Below, in pieces: positions 32,347 through 41,815 of a stretch of DNA of 64,000 nt. The stretch is taken from contig NZ_BMMM01000008.1 in assembly GCF_014645835.1 (NCBI RefSeq), positions 366,901 through 430,900 of the forward strand, read 5' to 3'. How positions within the stretch are numbered: the stretch's first letter is position 1; each line of letters begins with the position of its first letter. Made by a program: the position numbers and the translations under genes. Source of the DNA: Streptomyces albiflavescens. Lineage in GTDB: Bacteria > Actinomycetota > Actinomycetes > Streptomycetales > Streptomycetaceae. The notes beneath the pieces were generated by a model. The model worked only from the letters and a program-made list of their open reading frames with translations. It was not told the origin of the DNA and did no database searches.

Positions 32347-35300
32347 ATGTACGAGCTGTCCCGGGTCCGCCTCTACTCCATCGGGCCTGCCGGTGCGCGC
32401 TACGCCGACACCGTGCTTGACCTGCGGGGTGTCGGCGAGCCCGTGCCCGACCCCGCGCCCACCCAGGCGGAGTTCTTCGAGGAGGAGCCCGTCGGGCCGC
32501 CGCGCCGGCCCGCGCCCGCGGGCGTGCTCTTCCTGGAGAACGGCGGCGGCAAGTCGGTGCTGCTCAAGCTGATCTTCTCGGTGATGCTCCCGGGGCACCG
32601 GAACACGCTGGGCGGTGCCAGCTCCGGTGTGCTGCGCAAGTTCCTGCTCGCCGACGACTGCGGGCATGTCGCGCTGGAGTGGCAGCACACACTGACCGGC
32701 GAGTGCGTCGTGGTCGGCAAGGTGAGCGAGTGGCGGGGGCGGCAAGTCTCCAACGACCCGAGGAAGTTCGCCGAGGCCTGGTACTCGTTCCGGCCGGGGC
32801 CGGGGCTGAGCCTGGACAATCTGCCCGTCGCCGAGGCCACCGCGGTGCGCCCGCCCGTCGAGGGGACCTCCGGCGCGCAGGGGCGGCGGCGCACCATGAA
32901 GGGCTTCCGGGACGCGATCAACGAGGCGGGCAAGGCGTATCCGCACCTCGAAGTGCATTGGGAGGAGATCCACGACCGCTGGAACGAGCATCTCGGCGAC
33001 CTGGGCCTCGACCCCGAACTCTTCCGCTACCAGCGAGAGATGAACGCCGACGAGGGCGAGGCCGCCGGTCTCTTCGCCGTCAAGAAGGACTCCGACTTCA
33101 CGGATCTGCTGCTGCGTGCCGTCACCGACACCCGGGACACGGACGGGCTCGCCGACCTGGTCGGCGGCTTCGGCAACAAGCTGGGGCGGCGCGCCGAACT
33201 GATCGCCGAGCGCGATTTCACGGCGGGGTCCGTGGATCTGCTCGGCCGGATCGTCGACGCCGCCGGGGCACGGGCACGCGCGCGTGACATCCACGCGGGC
33301 GCCGAGCGGCGCACCCGGACGCTGGCGCGGCGGCTGTCCGCGCGGGCTGTGCAGGAACGCGTGCGCGCCGGTGAACTCGCACAGCGCGTGACCGCCGCCG
33401 CGTACGCCGTCACGCACGCCGAGGGTGCCCGCGCGCGCAGCGCGCTGGTCGCCGCCGAGCTCGCCTACCGACACGCCTCGTTGGCGCTCGCCGGCGCGGA
33501 GAAGTCCGCCGCGGCGCAGAAGCGGGAGCTGGCCGACGCGCGCACCTTGCACTCCGCCTGGCAGGCCGCCGAAGCCGTGCTGCGGCACCGCGCCGCCGCC
33601 GACCGCTCCGCGCGCGTGGCCGCCGCGATCCGCGAGGCCGAGCGGGACGCCGCGCCCGCGCTCGCCGCGCGGGCCAAGGCCGCCGTCGACCTCGTACGCG
33701 CCCTGCACCGCGCCGCCGAAGGCGCCGAGGCGCTCGCCAACGAAGAGGAGGAGCGGTCCGCCGGGCTCCAGGAGGTCGGCGAGACCGCGTACGCCGACTC
33801 GACCGCGGCGGCCACCGCCGCGCAGCGCGCCCGCAGTGAGGTCGGGCATCTGCGCCAGCGGCTGACCGAGGTCGAGCAGGAGACCGCCGAGGCGGTCCGC
33901 GCGGGCTGGCTCGACGACAGCGCCCCCGACGCCGACCCGGCCCGCGCCGCCCTCGCCGCCAGCGACGCCGAGAAGTCGGCCGTCGCCGCCTGGGACACCG
34001 CACGCGAGGCCTCGCGACGCGCTTCGGAGCATGCACGGGAGGCGGCGTCCGCCGAGTCCCGTGCGGAGCTGACGGCGGCGCGCGCGGCCGACGCGGCGAC
34101 TGCCGCCGAGCGGGCGCACGACGCGGAGTGGCGTACGGCCGAGGCGCTGGCGGGGGAGGAGCGGCTGGCGGAGCTGCTGAGCCTGCCGGGCACCTCGGGC
34201 GCCGGGCGGGGCGGCGTGCCGGCGCCGCGAGCGGGAGCCGACGGTTCGGGCGGGCGCGGGGCTGCGCCCGATGACATCGGCGATGACAGCCAGGGCGGTG
34301 CCCGCACGACGCGCCATCCCACCGGCGCGGGTGACGGCACCGATGGCGGCGCGGCCGGAGCCGATGAACGGGCTGCCTCCGGTCGGCAGGCCGGTGGCGC
34401 GGTGGGCGCAGGCTCGGGCAGCGGCCGGCGGACTGTCGGCGCGGCGGCCGACCGCCCGGCAGGCGGTTCCGGCGAGGCGGGGCCCGATGCCTGGCCCCCG
34501 GCCGAAGGCCCCCTCACGCCCGAGCAACTGGACCACTACGCCGACGAACTCCGTGAGCTCCTCGACGACGGTGTCGCCTCCGCCGAGCGCCAGCTCTTCG
34601 AGCTGCGGACCGCCGCGGCCGACGACGCACGCATCCTGGGAGCGCTCGGTGACGGCGGGCTGCTGCCGCCCGGGCCGGATGTCCTGGCCACCGTCGAGTA
34701 CCTCGGCGAGCACGGAATCCCGGCGCTGCCCGGCTGGCGCTACCTCGCGCAGGCCGTCGACCCCGCCGACCACGCGCGCGTGCTGGCCGCCAGGCCGGAG
34801 CTGGTCGACGGCGTGATCATCACCGACCCGGACACGCACACCCGGGCCCGCGAGGCGCTCAGCGAGGCCGCACTGCTGCCGCGGTCCGCCGTCGCCGTCG
34901 GTACGGCCGCCGCACTGCTCGCCCCGACTCCGGCGCCCGGCGCGGGCGACAGCGGCGTATTCCTCGTACCGCCGAACCCCGCCATGCACGACGAGCACGC
35001 CGCCGACGAGGAGCGGCAGGCGCTGCGCGCCCGCGCGACCCGGCGGGACGAGGAGATCCGGGCGCTCGCGGCCCGGCTGGGCAAGGACCGAGAGCTGGCC
35101 GCGCGGCTGGCGTCCTGGCGGACCGGCTGCCCCGCGGGGCGGCTCGTCGAGCTCGCCGCGGCCGCCCGGGACGCGCGCGCCTTCGCCGAGGAGGCCGAGA
35201 CCGAGCTCGCCGAGGCGCGCACCGTCCGGGCGGAGGCCGACGAGGCGGCGGCCGAGGCGGCCCACGTACGGGACGAGCGGCAGGAGGCCGCCCAGCGGGC

Positions 35301-37227
35301 CCGGCGCGCCGCCGACGCCCTCGCCGGGCTCGCCTTCCGGCTGCGCGAGCGCGCCGGCTGGCAGGTCAAGCTGCGCGAACTGGCCGACGAGGCAACGGAG
35401 TCGGAGGCCCGCGCCCAGGTCTGCCTGGAGCGTGCCCGCGCCGCCGACGAGGACCGCCGCGCCGCCCAGCGCGCCGCCGACGACGCCCGCCGTACGGCCC
35501 GCGCGCTGCGTGCCGAGCGCGCGGAGATCGCCGGTGCCCCCGACGACGTACCGGAGGACGAGGCGGGCGCGGCGAAGTCGTCGCTGCCCGCCCTGCGTGA
35601 GGCCTACCGGGCCGCATCCCAGCTGTACGAGAAGGTCGGCGTCGGAGCCGACCTGCGGGCCGAGCAGGCGCGGGCCGAGAGCGACGAGAGCGCCGCGCTC
35701 GCGGAGCTGGACCGGCTCAGCAACAAGGTGCGCACCCGCGCGGCGCAACTCCTGGAGTCCCCGGACGGTTCCGACGGGCCCTCCCGGCAGGCCGCCGCCG
35801 CGCGCGCCGAGGAGCTCGTGCAGCTCCTGGAGACCCGCATGTCCACCGCGAGCGAGCAGCTCGGACGGCTGCGCGGCGAGGCCGAGCGGCACGCGCCCGA
35901 GGATGGTGAGGCCCACACCGAGCTGTCGCAGGAGCTGGTCCCGCGCGACGCCGAGCACGCGCAGAGCCTGCTGCGTACCGCGACCGCCGAACTCGCCTCC
36001 CGTACGGAGGCGTTGAGCCAGGCGCGCGAGGCGCATGCCGAGCTGCTCGACGCCCACCGCGCCGCCGAGGACGCGGCCGGCGGCTTCGACGAGACGGCCG
36101 CCCTGCTCAGGGACCTGCTGCGGGAGCACGGGGAGGAGGAGCAGGAGGAGCCCGAGCCTTATCCCGGCACCCTCGAAGAGGCACGGCACTCCGCCGCCGA
36201 GACCCGCCGCTCCCTGCGTGGCTGCGCCGCCGACCTCTCCGCCGCCGAGGCCGCGGTGCGCGAGGCGAGCGACGTCCTCGTACGGCATGCGAACTCCACG
36301 CGGTACGAGCAGGTGCGCACACCCGCCCGGCAGCAGATCCGCGAGCTGCCCGCCTCCGCGTTGCCCGAGCACGCGCAGAAGTGGGCGGACGCGTTCGCGC
36401 CCCGACTGCGGGTCCTCACCGACGAGTTGGAGCAGCTGGAGCGCAACCGGGACTCGATCGTCGACCGGTTGCGTGGGCTCGTGGACTCGGCGCTGGCGAC
36501 CTTGCGATCCGCTCAGCGACTCTCCCGGCTTCCCGAGGGGCTCGGTGAGTGGTCCGGGCAGGAGTTCCTGCGCATCCGCTTCGAGGAGCCCGACCAGGCG
36601 ACGCTCACCGAGCGGCTCGGCGAGGTCGTCGACGAGGCCACCCGCGCGGCGGTCAAGAAGAACTCCGACATGCGCCGCGACGGCATGTCGCTGCTGCTGC
36701 GCGCAGTCGGTGCCGCCCTCCAGCCGAAGGGCGTCGCCGTCGAGATCCTCAAGCCGGACGCCGTGCTGCGCGCCGAGCGTGTCCCCGTCGGACAGATGGG
36801 CGACGTCTTCTCCGGCGGCCAGCTGCTCACCGCCGCCATCGCGCTGTACTGCACGATGGCGGCGCTGCGCAGCAACGACCGGGGCCGCGACAAGCACCGG
36901 CACGCCGGAACGCTGTTCCTGGACAACCCCATCGGGCGCGCCAACGCCACGTATCTGCTGGAACTCCAGCGGGCCGTGTCCGACGCGCTCGGCGTCCAAC
37001 TCCTCTACACCACCGGCCTGTTCGACACGACCGCGCTCGCCGAGTTCCCGCTGGTCATCCGCCTGCGCAACGACGCCGACCTGCGCGCCGGGCTGAAGTA
37101 CATCAGCGTGGAGGAACACCTCCGACCGGGACTGCCTCAGCAGACCCCGGCCGGGGAAGGCGGCTCGGTGCACAGCGAGATCACGGCAACGAGGATGTTC
37201 AAGAGGCCTTCACCTCAAGGCGCCTAG
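32347..37227 (+). CDS. Giant SMC-like ATPase (MukB/JetC-like)
   Basis: 1626-residue ABC-type ATPase with an SMC layout. The N-terminal head has Walker A ENGGGKS (residues ~64-70). Long Ala/Glu/Arg heptad-rich arms follow (roughly 320-620 and 850-1400). Between them lie a Gly-rich disordered insert (~618-718) and a globular hinge-like domain (VLATVEYLGEHGIPALPGWRYLAQAVDPADHARVLAARPELVDGVIITD), similar in style to the hinge of JetC proteins. The C-terminal head has the ABC signature DVFSGGQLLT (~1488) and Walker B TLFLDNP (D near 1526). The residue after the Walker B Asp is Asn, not the usual Glu. ATG 32347 ends the sequence GTCCGCCGCC, without a strong ribosome-binding site. No JetD/toprim-type nuclease gene follows. 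Known families: MukB, MksB, Wadjet JetC; which one is closest needs a profile comparison. Confidence 0.85.
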   Translation: MYELSRVRLYSIGPAGARYADTVLDLRGVGEPVPDPAPTQAEFFEEEPVGPPRRPAPAGVLFLENGGGKSVLLKLIFSVMLPGHRNTLGGASSGVLRKFLLADDCGHVALEWQHTLTGECVVVGKVSEWRGRQVSNDPRKFAEAWYSFRPGPGLSLDNLPVAEATAVRPPVEGTSGAQGRRRTMKGFRDAINEAGKAYPHLEVHWEEIHDRWNEHLGDLGLDPELFRYQREMNADEGEAAGLFAVKKDSDFTDLLLRAVTDTRDTDGLADLVGGFGNKLGRRAELIAERDFTAGSVDLLGRIVDAAGARARARDIHAGAERRTRTLARRLSARAVQERVRAGELAQRVTAAAYAVTHAEGARARSALVAAELAYRHASLALAGAEKSAAAQKRELADARTLHSAWQAAEAVLRHRAAADRSARVAAAIREAERDAAPALAARAKAAVDLVRALHRAAEGAEALANEEEERSAGLQEVGETAYADSTAAATAAQRARSEVGHLRQRLTEVEQETAEAVRAGWLDDSAPDADPARAALAASDAEKSAVAAWDTAREASRRASEHAREAASAESRAELTAARAADAATAAERAHDAEWRTAEALAGEERLAELLSLPGTSGAGRGGVPAPRAGADGSGGRGAAPDDIGDDSQGGARTTRHPTGAGDGTDGGAAGADERAASGRQAGGAVGAGSGSGRRTVGAAADRPAGGSGEAGPDAWPPAEGPLTPEQLDHYADELRELLDDGVASAERQLFELRTAAADDARILGALGDGGLLPPGPDVLATVEYLGEHGIPALPGWRYLAQAVDPADHARVLAARPELVDGVIITDPDTHTRAREALSEAALLPRSAVAVGTAAALLAPTPAPGAGDSGVFLVPPNPAMHDEHAADEERQALRARATRRDEEIRALAARLGKDRELAARLASWRTGCPAGRLVELAAAARDARAFAEEAETELAEARTVRAEADEAAAEAAHVRDERQEAAQRARRAADALAGLAFRLRERAGWQVKLRELADEATESEARAQVCLERARAADEDRRAAQRAADDARRTARALRAERAEIAGAPDDVPEDEAGAAKSSLPALREAYRAASQLYEKVGVGADLRAEQARAESDESAALAELDRLSNKVRTRAAQLLESPDGSDGPSRQAAAARAEELVQLLETRMSTASEQLGRLRGEAERHAPEDGEAHTELSQELVPRDAEHAQSLLRTATAELASRTEALSQAREAHAELLDAHRAAEDAAGGFDETAALLRDLLREHGEEEQEEPEPYPGTLEEARHSAAETRRSLRGCAADLSAAEAAVREASDVLVRHANSTRYEQVRTPARQQIRELPASALPEHAQKWADAFAPRLRVLTDELEQLERNRDSIVDRLRGLVDSALATLRSAQRLSRLPEGLGEWSGQEFLRIRFEEPDQATLTERLGEVVDEATRAAVKKNSDMRRDGMSLLLRAVGAALQPKGVAVEILKPDAVLRAERVPVGQMGDVFSGGQLLTAAIALYCTMAALRSNDRGRDKHRHAGTLFLDNPIGRANATYLLELQRAVSDALGVQLLYTTGLFDTTALAEFPLVIRLRNDADLRAGLKYISVEEHLRPGLPQQTPAGEGGSVHSEITATRMFKRPSPQGA

Positions 37228-37356
37228 GGGGTTTCTGATGGACCCGCAGGACACGGTCACCTCGCGGCGGGCGCTGCGGCACTGTGAGGACGTGACCTGG
37301 AGGGGCTTCTCCTGGCCGCGGCCAAGCGGAGCTCCTCCTGGCCAAGCAGCCCGCAC

Positions 37357-37995
37357 CTATGAGTGCGACAGCTGCCCAGCTCCGCCCTTGCGATGTATTC
37401 GCTCCTGCGCACGCTCCGCTGCCCGCGCCTGTCGCCTGGCCTTGCGTCGCTCGCGTCGCAACGCCCGCGCGGTGCTGCTCGGTACCGACACCACTCCGTT
37501 CCGCTGGTTCCACACCTGTCGTGTGACCCAGACGTCGAGGGCTGCCCAGGTAGCCACCACCGTGCCGGCAACGCTGCTGAGGACCATGGGGAAGGCCAGC
37601 CAGGATCCCGTGACGGTGCACAGGAAGGCCACCACCGCCTGTGTCAGGGTCACGGCGATGATGAGCACCGCCCGCACGGCCGCCGTACGCACCGGATCGG
37701 GCAACCGCCGCCTGCGTGCGGGCTCCTCGATCCACAACGGAGGGTAGTACGCCTGCTCTTCGGCTTCTTCCGCTTCCTCCGCCGCCATGCCCTGCTCGGG
37801 AGCCCGGCCGCGCACGCTCGTGGCCGCGCGCTGCCCGTCCGCCCGGTCGCGCCCACCCATGGCCTCGCGCAGATCGTCCGACTGATCGTGACCCTCCGCC
37901 GGAATGTCGCGATCCGGTGCCTGAGAGGCCGGTTGCGCCGCCTCGGACGTCGCAACGCCTGTCCCGGGCGCCCCGCGCCGCTCCGCCGTGCCCAT
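37357..37995 (-). CDS. Hypothetical two-helix membrane protein
   Basis: 212-residue protein. The first ~110 residues are low-complexity, acidic/Gly/Gln-rich. Two transmembrane segments follow (TAAVRAVLIIAVTLTQAVVAFLC and WLAFPMVLSSVAGTVVATWAALDVWV), then a strongly basic tail (ARALRRERRKARRQARAAERAQERIHRKG). ATG 37995 is used; GTG 38001, four bases after GGGGAG, is an equal alternative. It is convergent with the SMC operon and divergent from the conservon, so it is not evidently part of either. No function known. Confidence 0.7.
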   Translation of the reverse strand: MGTAERRGAPGTGVATSEAAQPASQAPDRDIPAEGHDQSDDLREAMGGRDRADGQRAATSVRGRAPEQGMAAEEAEEAEEQAYYPPLWIEEPARRRRLPDPVRTAAVRAVLIIAVTLTQAVVAFLCTVTGSWLAFPMVLSSVAGTVVATWAALDVWVTRQVWNQRNGVVSVPSSTARALRRERRKARRQARAAERAQERIHRKGGAGQLSHS

Positions 37996-38001
37996 CAACA
38001 C

Positions 38002-38417
38002 GTCACTCCCCACCGCCCAGCAGGCCCCTCGCACTGGTGTCATGCGACACCGGCTCCCCAGTGGCTGCCCGGCTTGCGCTCATTTACGCCGCCTGGGCGC
38101 GGCATGTGGCCCCTGTGGCCGATTCCGCCCCCATTTCCCGTACAGAACGACGAACGACGTGCCCCGAAGATTCCCACCGAGCGAAGAATTCCGGCCAACT
38201 GACCAAGTTCACCAGTCCGATGTGATCCGGCCCCAAGTGCCGGATTCGGGGAGGCAATCTCCCCCAATGAACGGACAACTGCCCATGTCTCGTTCCCCTC
38301 GCGCGGGGGCTGCGCCCGGACGCGTCTTCGAGTTACCTGTGGGTCGGTAGTAGGCTCACGCCGTTTGTTGACGCACATGTGTACCCCCGGCCGGAGGGGG
38401 TCAAGCTGGGGGAGGCC
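38002..38417 (+). other. 416-bp intergenic region ahead of the conservon
   Basis: No gene seen. A possible promoter for cvnA is TTCGAG (38327-38332), 18 bp, TAGGCT (38351-38356). Another TTGACG occurs at 38368-38373. No convincing operator. Confidence 0.4.
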
Positions 38418-41369
38418 ATGCGCTTTCGCGGGACGTCCATCCGCCGGAAGATCGTGGCGCTGCTCCTCGTGCCGCTGGTGTCCTTGACCGCGATCTGGGC
38501 CTTCGCGACCGTGCTCACGGGCCACGCGGCCAACCAGCTGTTCAACGTGTCGGACATCGTGGAGAAGATCGGCTACCCCACCGAGGACACCGTCCGCGTC
38601 CTCCAGCAGGAACGCCGCCAGACCCTCGTCTATTTGGCCGATCCGCGCGCCTCCGACGGGCTTGCGGCGCTCAAGCGCAGCAGGACCGCCACCGACCGGG
38701 CCGTGGCGAAGATTCGTATGAACGCCAAGGACGAGGACCTGCGCGAGGAGATGGGCGAGGGCACCGCGGGGCGCCTCACCTCCATCCTGGACGGCGTCGG
38801 CGGCATCGACTCGCTGCGCCGCAGCGTCGAGGACGGAACGGTGACCCGCGCCGAGGCCCTCAACCAGTACAACCTTCTCGTGGACCCCTGCTATGCCCTC
38901 CTGGCCACTCTCGACGGCGTCGACAACGTGGCGATGGACAAGCAGGCCCGCGCCCTCCTCAACGTCACCCGCGCCCACGAACTGCTCTCCCGTGAGGACG
39001 CCCTCCTCGGCTCCGCCCTGGTCGCGGGCCGGGTCTCGCGCGACGAGATCCGCGACATCTCCGATCTCGTGGCCCAGCGCACCCTGCTCTACGACATCAG
39101 CCTGCCGCTGCTGCCCTCCTCGGAGCGCGGACGCTACGAGCGCTACTGGAAGAACGCCGACACGGCGCCCCTGCGCGTGGCCGAACAGGCAGTCGTCACC
39201 TCCGCCGCGGGCTCACCCCGAGGCGTCACCGCGAAAAGCTGGGACAGGGCGGCCGGGCACGTTCTCGACGAACTCGGCGACCTCGACGACAAGGCGGGCG
39301 ACCGCTATCAGGACCGGGTACGGCCCGTGGCCATGGGCATCATCGTCAAGGCGGTCATCGCGGGCGTCTTCGGGCTCATCGCCCTGCTGGTCTCGCTCAT
39401 CATGTCCGTACGCATCGGTCGGAGCCTCATCCGCGATCTGCGACGACTGCGCCTGGAGGCCCACGAGGCGTCCGGCGTCCGGTTGCCCAGCGTCATGCGC
39501 CGCCTTTCCGCCGGTGAACAGGTCGACGTCGAGACCGAAGTGCCGCGCCTGGAGTACGACAAGAACGAGATCGGCGAGGTCGGCCAGGCCCTCAACACCC
39601 TTCAGCGCGCCGCCGTCGAAGCCGCCGTCAAACAGTCCGAACTGCGCGACGGCGTTTCCGAGGTCTTCGTCAACCTCGCCCGACGCAGCCAGGTCCTGCT
39701 CCACAAGCAGCTCACCCTGCTCGACACGATGGAGCGCAGGACCGAGGACACGGACGAACTCGCCGACCTCTTCCGCCTCGACCACCTGACCACGCGCATG
39801 CGCCGCCATGCCGAGGGCCTGGTCATTCTCTCCGGCGCCGCCCCGTCCCGGCAGTGGCGCAAGCCGGTCCAGCTCATGGACATCGTCCGCGCCGCTGTCG
39901 CCGAGGTCGAGGACTACGAGCGCATCGAGGTACGGCGCCTTCCGCGCGTCGCCGTCACGGGACCAGCGGTCGCCGACCTCACCCACCTGGTGGCCGAACT
40001 CCTGGAGAACGCCACGGTGTTCTCACCCCCGCACACCGCCGTCCAGGTCATCGGCGAGCGCGTCGCCAACGGCTTCACCCTGGAGATCCACGACCGTGGC
40101 CTGGGGATGGCCGCCGAGGCGCTCCTCGACGCCAACCTGCGACTCGCCGAGACTCCCGAGTTCGAACTCTCCGACACCGACCGGCTCGGCCTCTTCGTCG
40201 TCAGCCGGCTCGCCCAGCGGCAGAACGTCCGTGTCTCCCTCCAGCCCTCCCCGTACGGCGGCACCACCGCGGTCGTGTTCATCCCCGACGTGCTGCTCAC
40301 CGACGACGTCCCGGACACCAACGGCATCGGCTTCCGTCTCGATCGCGCGCTGCCCACCAAGCAGGGCGAGACCGACGAGAACCGCGACGCCGCGCTCGCC
40401 CAGGTGCCCGTGCGGCTCCCGGGGCTGCCCGCCTCGATCCTGGACGGTCCGGTCGAACTGGAGGCGCCCGTCAACCTGGACCGGGGGCTCGACGCCCTCA
40501 CCGGTTTCCCGGGCGCCCTCGACGACGAGGACAGCGAGCGCGGCGGTCTGTTCCGGCCGCGCCGCTCCGTCGTCGGCGTCCCTGGGGAGCAGCACCAGCA
40601 GGCGGGCGACAGCCGTGGCGAGCCCGCCCGCTCCGGCGACGACGACGTTCCCGCTCCCGTTCCGCTGCCGAGGCGCCGGGCCCCCAAGCTCGTCACCTCG
40701 CACGGCCGCCCTGTGACCCAGACGAGGTCGCGGCGCGACGAGACGGACGAGGAACTCGCCGAGGAGTTCGCGTCACTGCAGAGTCAGAGTCTGGAGCCGG
40801 TGCAGAACCTGGAGCCGGCGGAGCGCGGCGCGCTCGAGCTCGAGGGCGCGAAGCCGCTGCCGGCCCGGCGCGGTGAGCGCGGAGAGACCCCGGCACGGCG
40901 CGGCGGTGAGCGCTCCGAGGCCCCCGGCCTTCGCGAAGCCTCCGGCGCGCGAGAGACCGCTGGTCTGCGTGAGGCTCCCGGTCTGCGTGAGACGCCGCCC
41001 GGCCTTCGCGATGCCCCCGCCCTCCCCAAGCGCACCCGTAGCACCCCCGCGTCGCCGAGTACGGGCGAGACCACCCCGCGCTCCGACGCCGTGAGGGGGG
41101 AGGCAGAATTGGCTGTGAGCCCGCTGCCCCGCCGCGTCCGACAGGCCAATCTGGCCCCGCAGTTGAAGGCAGGCCCCGAACGCCGAACGGAGCGGGACAA
41201 GGCTCGCAACGGCATCGGAGCGGACGCTGCCGACCGCGATGCCGACGAGGTACGCAACCGGATGGCTTCGCTCCAGCGGGGCTGGCAGCGAGGCCGCCAG
41301 GAGAACGCCGCGGGCGACGAGGCCCAGGACGGCACAGCACCAGGAACGACAAAGGGGGACGGTCGATGA
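38418..41369 (+). CDS. cvnA: Conservon sensor-kinase-like protein CvnA
   Basis: 983-residue membrane sensor. N-terminal membrane helix (IRRKIVALLLVPLVSLTAIWAFATVL), an extracellular nitrate/nitrite-type sensing domain (~250 residues), a second helix (VAMGIIVKAVIAGVFGLIALLVSLIM), a HAMP-like linker (DLRRLRLEAHEASGVRLPSVM), a DHp-like helical segment where a kinase would carry its phospho-accepting His, and a GHKL ATPase domain with N-box ELLENATVFSPP and G-box DRGLGMAAE. The last 300 residues are disordered and contain tandem GLREAP-type repeats. This is the CvnA architecture; it interacts with CvnB/C and the GTPase CvnD. The ATG at 38418 has GGGGGAGG. Overlaps cvnB by ATGA. Confidence 0.92.
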   Translation: MRFRGTSIRRKIVALLLVPLVSLTAIWAFATVLTGHAANQLFNVSDIVEKIGYPTEDTVRVLQQERRQTLVYLADPRASDGLAALKRSRTATDRAVAKIRMNAKDEDLREEMGEGTAGRLTSILDGVGGIDSLRRSVEDGTVTRAEALNQYNLLVDPCYALLATLDGVDNVAMDKQARALLNVTRAHELLSREDALLGSALVAGRVSRDEIRDISDLVAQRTLLYDISLPLLPSSERGRYERYWKNADTAPLRVAEQAVVTSAAGSPRGVTAKSWDRAAGHVLDELGDLDDKAGDRYQDRVRPVAMGIIVKAVIAGVFGLIALLVSLIMSVRIGRSLIRDLRRLRLEAHEASGVRLPSVMRRLSAGEQVDVETEVPRLEYDKNEIGEVGQALNTLQRAAVEAAVKQSELRDGVSEVFVNLARRSQVLLHKQLTLLDTMERRTEDTDELADLFRLDHLTTRMRRHAEGLVILSGAAPSRQWRKPVQLMDIVRAAVAEVEDYERIEVRRLPRVAVTGPAVADLTHLVAELLENATVFSPPHTAVQVIGERVANGFTLEIHDRGLGMAAEALLDANLRLAETPEFELSDTDRLGLFVVSRLAQRQNVRVSLQPSPYGGTTAVVFIPDVLLTDDVPDTNGIGFRLDRALPTKQGETDENRDAALAQVPVRLPGLPASILDGPVELEAPVNLDRGLDALTGFPGALDDEDSERGGLFRPRRSVVGVPGEQHQQAGDSRGEPARSGDDDVPAPVPLPRRRAPKLVTSHGRPVTQTRSRRDETDEELAEEFASLQSQSLEPVQNLEPAERGALELEGAKPLPARRGERGETPARRGGERSEAPGLREASGARETAGLREAPGLRETPPGLRDAPALPKRTRSTPASPSTGETTPRSDAVRGEAELAVSPLPRRVRQANLAPQLKAGPERRTERDKARNGIGADAADRDADEVRNRMASLQRGWQRGRQENAAGDEAQDGTAPGTTKGDGR

Positions 41370-41806
41370 CCGCACCGAAGGCCGAAGGGCCCACCGCGAC
41401 CAGCAATGCGTCAGGCGAGCTGAACTGGCTTCTCGATGAACTGGTCGACCGCGTCGCCAGCATCCGCAAGGCAATCGTGCTCTCCGGCGACGGCCTTCCG
41501 ACCGGGGCGTCCAAGGATCTGACCCGGGAGGACAGCGAACACCTGGCCGCGGTCGCCTCCGGCTTCCACAGCCTCGCCAAGGGCGTCGGCCGCCACTTCG
41601 AGGCGGGCAGCGTCCGGCAGACCGTCGTCGAGCTCGACGACGCCTTCCTGTTCGTCACGGCAGCCGGTGACGGCAGCTGCCTCGCCGTCCTCTCGGACGC
41701 CGACTCCGACGTCGGGCAGGTCGCGTACGAGATGACGCTCCTCGTCAAGCGGGTCGGCGTACATCTGGCAGCCACTCCACGCACCGATCTGCCTTCGGGC
41801 GGGTAG
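41366..41806 (+). CDS. cvnB: Conservon roadblock/LC7 protein CvnB
   Basis: 146-residue roadblock/LC7 fold protein (LNWLLDELVDRVASIRKAIVLSGDGLPTGASKDLTREDSEHLAAVASGFHSLAKGVGRHFEAGSVRQTVVELDDAFLFVTAAGDGSCLAVL). In conservons this protein probably regulates the CvnD GTPase. Start overlaps the cvnA stop (ATGA), so translation is coupled. Confidence 0.95.
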   Translation: MTAPKAEGPTATSNASGELNWLLDELVDRVASIRKAIVLSGDGLPTGASKDLTREDSEHLAAVASGFHSLAKGVGRHFEAGSVRQTVVELDDAFLFVTAAGDGSCLAVLSDADSDVGQVAYEMTLLVKRVGVHLAATPRTDLPSGG

Positions 41807-41815
41807 TGGGATGAC

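Noticed and set aside
32326..37173. A 1615-residue open frame on the minus strand opposite the SMC gene
   Set aside because: Gly/Arg/Leu-rich sequence with no domain. Long antisense frames are expected opposite high-GC coding DNA; the plus frame has clear Walker and signature motifs.
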